Shown: positions 6,182 through 8,428 of the stretch, piece by piece
Position numbering within the stretch: the stretch's first letter is position 1
How the letters are laid out: each line of letters opens with the position of its first letter
Assembly: GCA_009788105.1 (NCBI GenBank)
Contig: WQSD01000046.1
Span: forward strand, 1 to 8,428
Direction: 5' to 3'
Source of the DNA: Oscillospiraceae bacterium
GTDB lineage: Bacteria; Bacillota; Clostridia; Oscillospirales; CAG-272
Length of the DNA: 8,428 bases
Position numbers and translations under genes: made by a program
The notes under the pieces: model-generated
Databases searched by the model: none
Seen by the model: the letters and a program-made list of their open reading frames with translations, nothing else
Told to the model about the DNA's origin: nothing

Positions 6182-7541
6182 CTCCAAGCTCCTCTATCAG
6201 CCTGCGGAAACGCAACCCCCGCTGGGCGAAGTTCTCGAACTGGTCAAAGCTGGTGCAAGCAGGGGAGAGGATAACCGTGTCCCCCTCTGTGGCAACATCG
6301 GCGGCGGCGTGGACAGCATCGTCAAAGTGCGGGTGGAGCATGATTTGCGGACGGGCGTTTTCAGGCAAAGCGAGAAGCTCGGATTGGATTTTCGGTGCGG
6401 TTTCTCCAGTTAGCACAACGATTTTCGCGCGCTGTGACAAAGTGACCGCAAGAGGGGCAAAGTCAAGATTTTTGTCCGCTCCTCCGCAGATGGCAATGAC
6501 TTTTTCGTTGAAAGCAGACAGGGCGGCGGCTGTGCGGGTGGGGCTGGAGTCGATGGAACTGTTGATATAGCTCACTCCACGATGACGGCGAATTAACTCG
6601 AGGCGATGTTCCACCCCGCCAAAAGTTTTCGCCACATGGCGAATGGCGGCAGGGGTGCAAATGCCCAATGTGGCGGCAATAGCGGCAAGATAATTCTCCA
6701 AATTGTGCCGTCCGGGGAGCAAAATCTCGCTGATGGACATAATCTCTTCGCTCATGGCGAAAATACGCCCGTCACGAACACAAACCCCATCAGAAAGCCA
6801 TTTTTCTGCGGAAAAACGCACTACACCGGACGAGGTTAGCTCGCCAAAATCACGGGTGATAGGGTTGTCGTCGTTTATAATCAGCACTCCGTTGTCGCGG
6901 TGGATGAAGATATTTTGCTTGGCGGCGATATAGTCGCCCATGTCGGCATGCCAATCAAGGTGGTTTGGCGACATATTAGTGACAACCGCAATTTGCGGGG
7001 AGGTTTTCATGGTTTGTAGCTGGAAGCTGGACAGCTCTAACACTACATAATCCCTTGGTGTGATGCTGTCTACGATGGGCAAAAGGGGCGTGCCGATGTT
7101 TCCGCCCACGTGGGCGGTGACACCGCTGGCTTCAAGAATGCGGTGGGTGATTGTGGTTGTGGTGGTTTTGCCGTCACTACCTGTGATACCAATGATTTTC
7201 GCGGGACAAAGTGCCGTGAACAGCTCCATTTCGGAGGTCAGGGTCGCCCCTTTTGCCACCGCGGCAGGAATGCCCCCAAGCTGGGGGTGGATGCCGGGGG
7301 AGCGGAAGATAATGTCCTCGGTGATGTTATCAAGGTAGCCCGCTCCGCTGACGAAATGCACCCCTCTCTCTGCGAAAGCGGCGGCGAATTCCCCCAGATG
7401 TTCAGGTTTTTTTGTGTCGCGGACAGTCACTTTAGCCCCTGCATCAAGAAGAAAGTCCACAAGTGGGCGGTTGGAAACTCCCAAGCCCAGTACGGCACAA
7501 GTGCGCCCGAATATTGATTTTTTGTATTGTGATGAGTTCAT
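6174..7541 (-). CDS. murD: UDP-N-acetylmuramoyl-L-alanine--D-glutamate ligase (MurD)
   Basis: This cytoplasmic Mur ligase adds D-glutamate to UDP-MurNAc-L-Ala with ATP, the second peptide step of peptidoglycan precursor synthesis. At 455 residues it has normal family length. Motifs: an N-terminal nucleotide-sugar fold with VLGLGVSN (17-24); P-loop GITGSDGKTTTTT (118-130, K125); LELSSFQL (168-175); NMSPNHLDWH (189-198) followed by K208, in the place of the carbamylated lysine; LPGRHNLEN (275-283); GGVEHRLE (308-315); NSSIDSSPTRT (327-337), the clostridial variant of the NDS-K-T region; ICGGADK (351-357); and LSPACTSFDQFENFAQRG (425-442). The start ATG 7541-7539 has only a short GAGG 7 nt upstream. 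The gene is outside a recognisable dcw (mraY-murD-ftsW-murG) order within the window and is coupled downstream to the DUF1624 gene. All key residues look intact. Confidence 0.97.
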   Translation of the reverse strand: MNSSQYKKSIFGRTCAVLGLGVSNRPLVDFLLDAGAKVTVRDTKKPEHLGEFAAAFAERGVHFVSGAGYLDNITEDIIFRSPGIHPQLGGIPAAVAKGATLTSEMELFTALCPAKIIGITGSDGKTTTTTITHRILEASGVTAHVGGNIGTPLLPIVDSITPRDYVVLELSSFQLQTMKTSPQIAVVTNMSPNHLDWHADMGDYIAAKQNIFIHRDNGVLIINDDNPITRDFGELTSSGVVRFSAEKWLSDGVCVRDGRIFAMSEEIMSISEILLPGRHNLENYLAAIAATLGICTPAAIRHVAKTFGGVEHRLELIRRHRGVSYINSSIDSSPTRTAAALSAFNEKVIAICGGADKNLDFAPLAVTLSQRAKIVVLTGETAPKIQSELLALPENARPQIMLHPHFDDAVHAAADVATEGDTVILSPACTSFDQFENFAQRGLRFRRLIEELGDA

Positions 7542-7616
7542 GTGGTTGCCTCGGTGGTGGTGTTATACTCGAATGACTTCAAATTTGTTCAAAGCTCCAT
7601 CATGCTTTTCCGCTTT

Positions 7617-7635
7617 GGAGCAAGTAAATTGCTCC
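7617..7635 (-). promoter_or_regulatory. Hairpin in the region upstream of murD, with a competing fold
   Basis: A perfect 7-bp stem ggagcaa/ttgctcc encloses a 5-nt loop (7617-7635). The same GGAGC segment can instead pair with gctcca at 7594-7599 (partner tggagc, 7616-7621), so the two folds are mutually exclusive. No U-tract follows, so this is not a classical attenuator. Confidence 0.35.
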
Positions 7636-7706
7636 GACGCAAAACAGCTATCGCAAGAACATTATGTCATAACTGCAAAAGGCATTGAGTGTGGACATCC
7701 ATCGCA

Positions 7707-7749
7707 CGACATTTTTATTTGTGGAAGTGAATTCCACATAAAAATGTCG
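7707..7749. repeat. Long imperfect inverted repeat upstream of murD
   Basis: cgacatttttatttgtggaa (7707-7726) is complementary to ttccacataaaaatgtcg (7732-7749) except for a two-base bulge, giving about 18 paired bases around a 5-nt loop. It would form a stable hairpin at the very 5' end of any transcript starting at the -10 at 7762-7767. No T-run lies outside the stem. Confidence 0.6.
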
Positions 7750-7761
7750 CACTCTGGACTT

Positions 7762-7770
7762 ATTATACCA
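7762..7770 (-). promoter_or_regulatory. murD: Candidate extended -10 promoter for murD
   Basis: The minus strand reads TGGTATAAT: a perfect TATAAT (7767-7762) with the extended TG. No good -35 exists 17 bp upstream (AAGCGG at 7790-7785). Transcription would start near 7755, giving a leader of about 210 nt with the hairpins at 7707-7749 and 7617-7635. A second, weaker TATAAC at 7569-7564 sits 23 nt before the murD ATG. Confidence 0.45.
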
Positions 7771-7826
7771 TACATATGCACTCCCCGCTTGCTTTTAGGT
7801 ATAAAATTAACAGAGTGTTCACACAT

Positions 7827-8140
7827 ACAAGGTTAGTTTCCTCCCTCATCTTTACTCGTGCGTTTTTTTCACAGATGATTTTTTCATATGTTTTTCATAT
7901 TTTTTTCATTAGGGGTGCGATGTCAAGAGTTTTTGCAGAAAATAATGTAAACATTCCATACAGTATATTATTAACACATTATGAACCACACCATTCCACA
8001 CCAATTACCAACGAAAATCAGCATTATGTTTCCACTAAATCCCATAATTTCGTTGTTTGGGTGACACGAAGCAAAGCCATGTGATTATTGCAAAATTCAC
8101 GTGGCTTTGTTATGTCGGGGAGGCGTTGCCGGTGGGCGGG
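7827..8140. other. AT-rich gene-poor spacer with phased T-tracts
   Basis: No convincing gene was found. The notable structure is three direct 11-bp units, tttttcatatg, tttttcatatt and tttttcattag (7880-7912), with another T7 run at 7863-7869. These tracts repeat with roughly helical period and predict intrinsic curvature. A TTGACA match (7926-7921, minus) lacks a convincing -10. The right part holds the dyad at 8072-8109 and the likely terminal region of the IS30-family element. Confidence 0.5.
8072..8109. repeat. 13-bp inverted repeat downstream of the transposase gene
   Basis: caaagccatgtga (8072-8084) pairs with tcacgtggctttg (8097-8109) around a 12-nt loop, with one mismatch (G-U in RNA). 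It lies 31 bases beyond the transposase stop. Neither side has a real T-run, so a terminator role is weak. It may lie near the element's end. Confidence 0.5.
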
Positions 8141-8428
8141 TTACAGATTAAAACACCGCACACCAGCGTTTAACCGGGCAAGCTCCCGCTCAAACGCCTG
8201 CCTGCTTGTACCCCAGTCAAGGAGTTTGCGAGGATAATCATTCAGCCAACGAGTGGCATTTTGGATGACGTTGGCGGTGATTTTGGCAAAATCAGTCCCC
8301 TTGGGAAACCACCGGCGGAGCATCCCGTTTTGCTTCTCGTTGCTCCCCCGCTCCCACGAAGAGTAGGGGTGGCAGTAGTAAGTATTTGTTCGCACACCAC
8401 CGAAAATAGAGGATTGAAACCCCACGCA
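8141..8428 (-). CDS. IS30-family transposase, C-terminal part
   Basis: The last 95 residues of a DDE transposase of the IS30 family, which cuts and joins the ends of its insertion sequence. The gene continues past the right edge; the open frame shows no stop at the border, so the GTG at 8425 is internal, not the start. The diagnostic block is present: YYCHPYSSWERGSNEKQNG followed by MLRRWFPKGTDF, where the Glu of SNEK is the third catalytic acid. The family tail NDYPRKLLDWGTSRQAFE follows, with the variant W in place of the usual Y/R. It stops at TAA 8143-8141. The helix-turn-helix and first two Asp residues lie outside the window, so activity cannot be judged. The element's terminal inverted repeat should lie within the next hundred or so bases to the left but is not identifiable without its partner. 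Confidence 0.88.
   Translation of the reverse strand, partial: CVGFQSSIFGGVRTNTYYCHPYSSWERGSNEKQNGMLRRWFPKGTDFAKITANVIQNATRWLNDYPRKLLDWGTSRQAFERELARLNAGVRCFNL

Larger units (their letters stand above)
7563..7826 (-). pseudogene. Small Cys-rich ORF interrupted by an in-frame TAA, just upstream of murD
   Basis: From ATG 7826 a 54-residue frame ends at TAA 7664-7662; the same frame then stays open for 32 codons to TAA 7565-7563, 21 bases before murD. Seen in the frame: C26, C41-DG-C44 before the stop and C56-S-C58-DS-C61, then C69 after it. The paired CxxC knuckles on either side of the stop look like one zinc-binding module, so a Gln codon (CAA to TAA) may have been lost. Two starts are possible: M1 with GGGAGG 13 nt upstream, or M18 (7775) with GGGGAG 5 nt upstream. 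I do not recognise the family. Against coding: it contains a long hairpin (7707-7749) and a TATAAT match, so it could instead be an untranslated murD leader. A dead gene, a truncated live gene, or chance all remain possible. Confidence 0.4.

Noticed and set aside
6185..6187. TTG 6187 as start of the DUF1624 gene
   Set aside because: It would be only 1 nt from GAGGAG; the ATG two codons later has the proper 7-nt spacing.
7903..7926. TTGACA (7926-7921, minus) as a promoter for the small Cys-rich frame
   Set aside because: The perfect -35 has no acceptable -10 at 16-19 bp; only AAAATA or AAATAT are present.
7776..8084. Plus-strand ORF of 102 residues, with an inner ATG at 7919 (54 residues, AGGGG 4 nt upstream)
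   Set aside because: The long form has no ribosome site and overlaps the minus-strand Cys-rich frame. The translation is low-complexity from AT-rich DNA. The short form has a poor SD spacing and no recognisable motif, and its stop falls in the arm of the 8072-8109 dyad.

Overview
The window looks like chromosomal DNA from a Gram-positive, probably clostridial (Firmicutes) bacterium. The evidence is Shine-Dalgarno-led genes (GGAGGA, AAGGAGG), extended -10 promoters of the SigA type, a lipobox-type solute-binding lipoprotein, a zinc-ribbon/single-TM surface protein, a clostridial-style MurD and an IS30-family transposase. Every well-supported gene lies on the minus strand, so transcription runs from high to low coordinates. 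No tRNA, rRNA or CRISPR array was seen.

Layout in transcription order. At 8428-8141 is the 3' end of an IS30-family transposase cut by the window edge. It is followed by an AT-rich spacer with a strong dyad and phased T-tracts. At 7826-7563 is a small Cys-rich reading frame with an in-frame TAA, ending 21 bases before murD. At 7541-6174 is murD (peptidoglycan precursor synthesis). It overlaps a DUF1624/acyltransferase-3-like membrane protein (6181-5405), which ends at a clear Rho-independent terminator (5388-5352). From about 5264 to 4771 there is no gene. This stretch holds a palindromic repeat cluster and a 406-bp MITE-like element with roughly 80-bp terminal inverted repeats, a fragment of which recurs at 3399-3420. 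At 4715-3456 is an ECF-type sigma factor fused in frame to a zinc-finger anti-sigma (ZAS) domain and an unknown C-terminal domain. Its best start is a non-canonical ATC behind a perfect SD, and a second perfect SD+ATG sits exactly at the fusion joint. At 3299-723 is an 858-residue zinc-ribbon/TM/extracellular protein carrying an extraordinary Trp-Asp-Asn repeat. At 552-1 is the N-terminal third of a family 5 (oligopeptide-type) solute-binding lipoprotein with its own promoter.

How they work together: murD and the acyltransferase-like gene are translationally coupled and form one unit that points to the cell envelope. The sigma/anti-sigma fusion, the zinc-ribbon surface protein and the peptide-binding lipoprotein are collinear, but they have separate promoters or no visible link. 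A common regulatory circuit (cytoplasmic sigma, then envelope protein) is only a hypothesis. The most unusual items are the one-ORF sigma/anti-sigma with nested translation starts and the ATC initiation site, the W/N/D repeat protein, the interrupted Cys-rich ORF ahead of murD, and the nested-palindrome mobile element.
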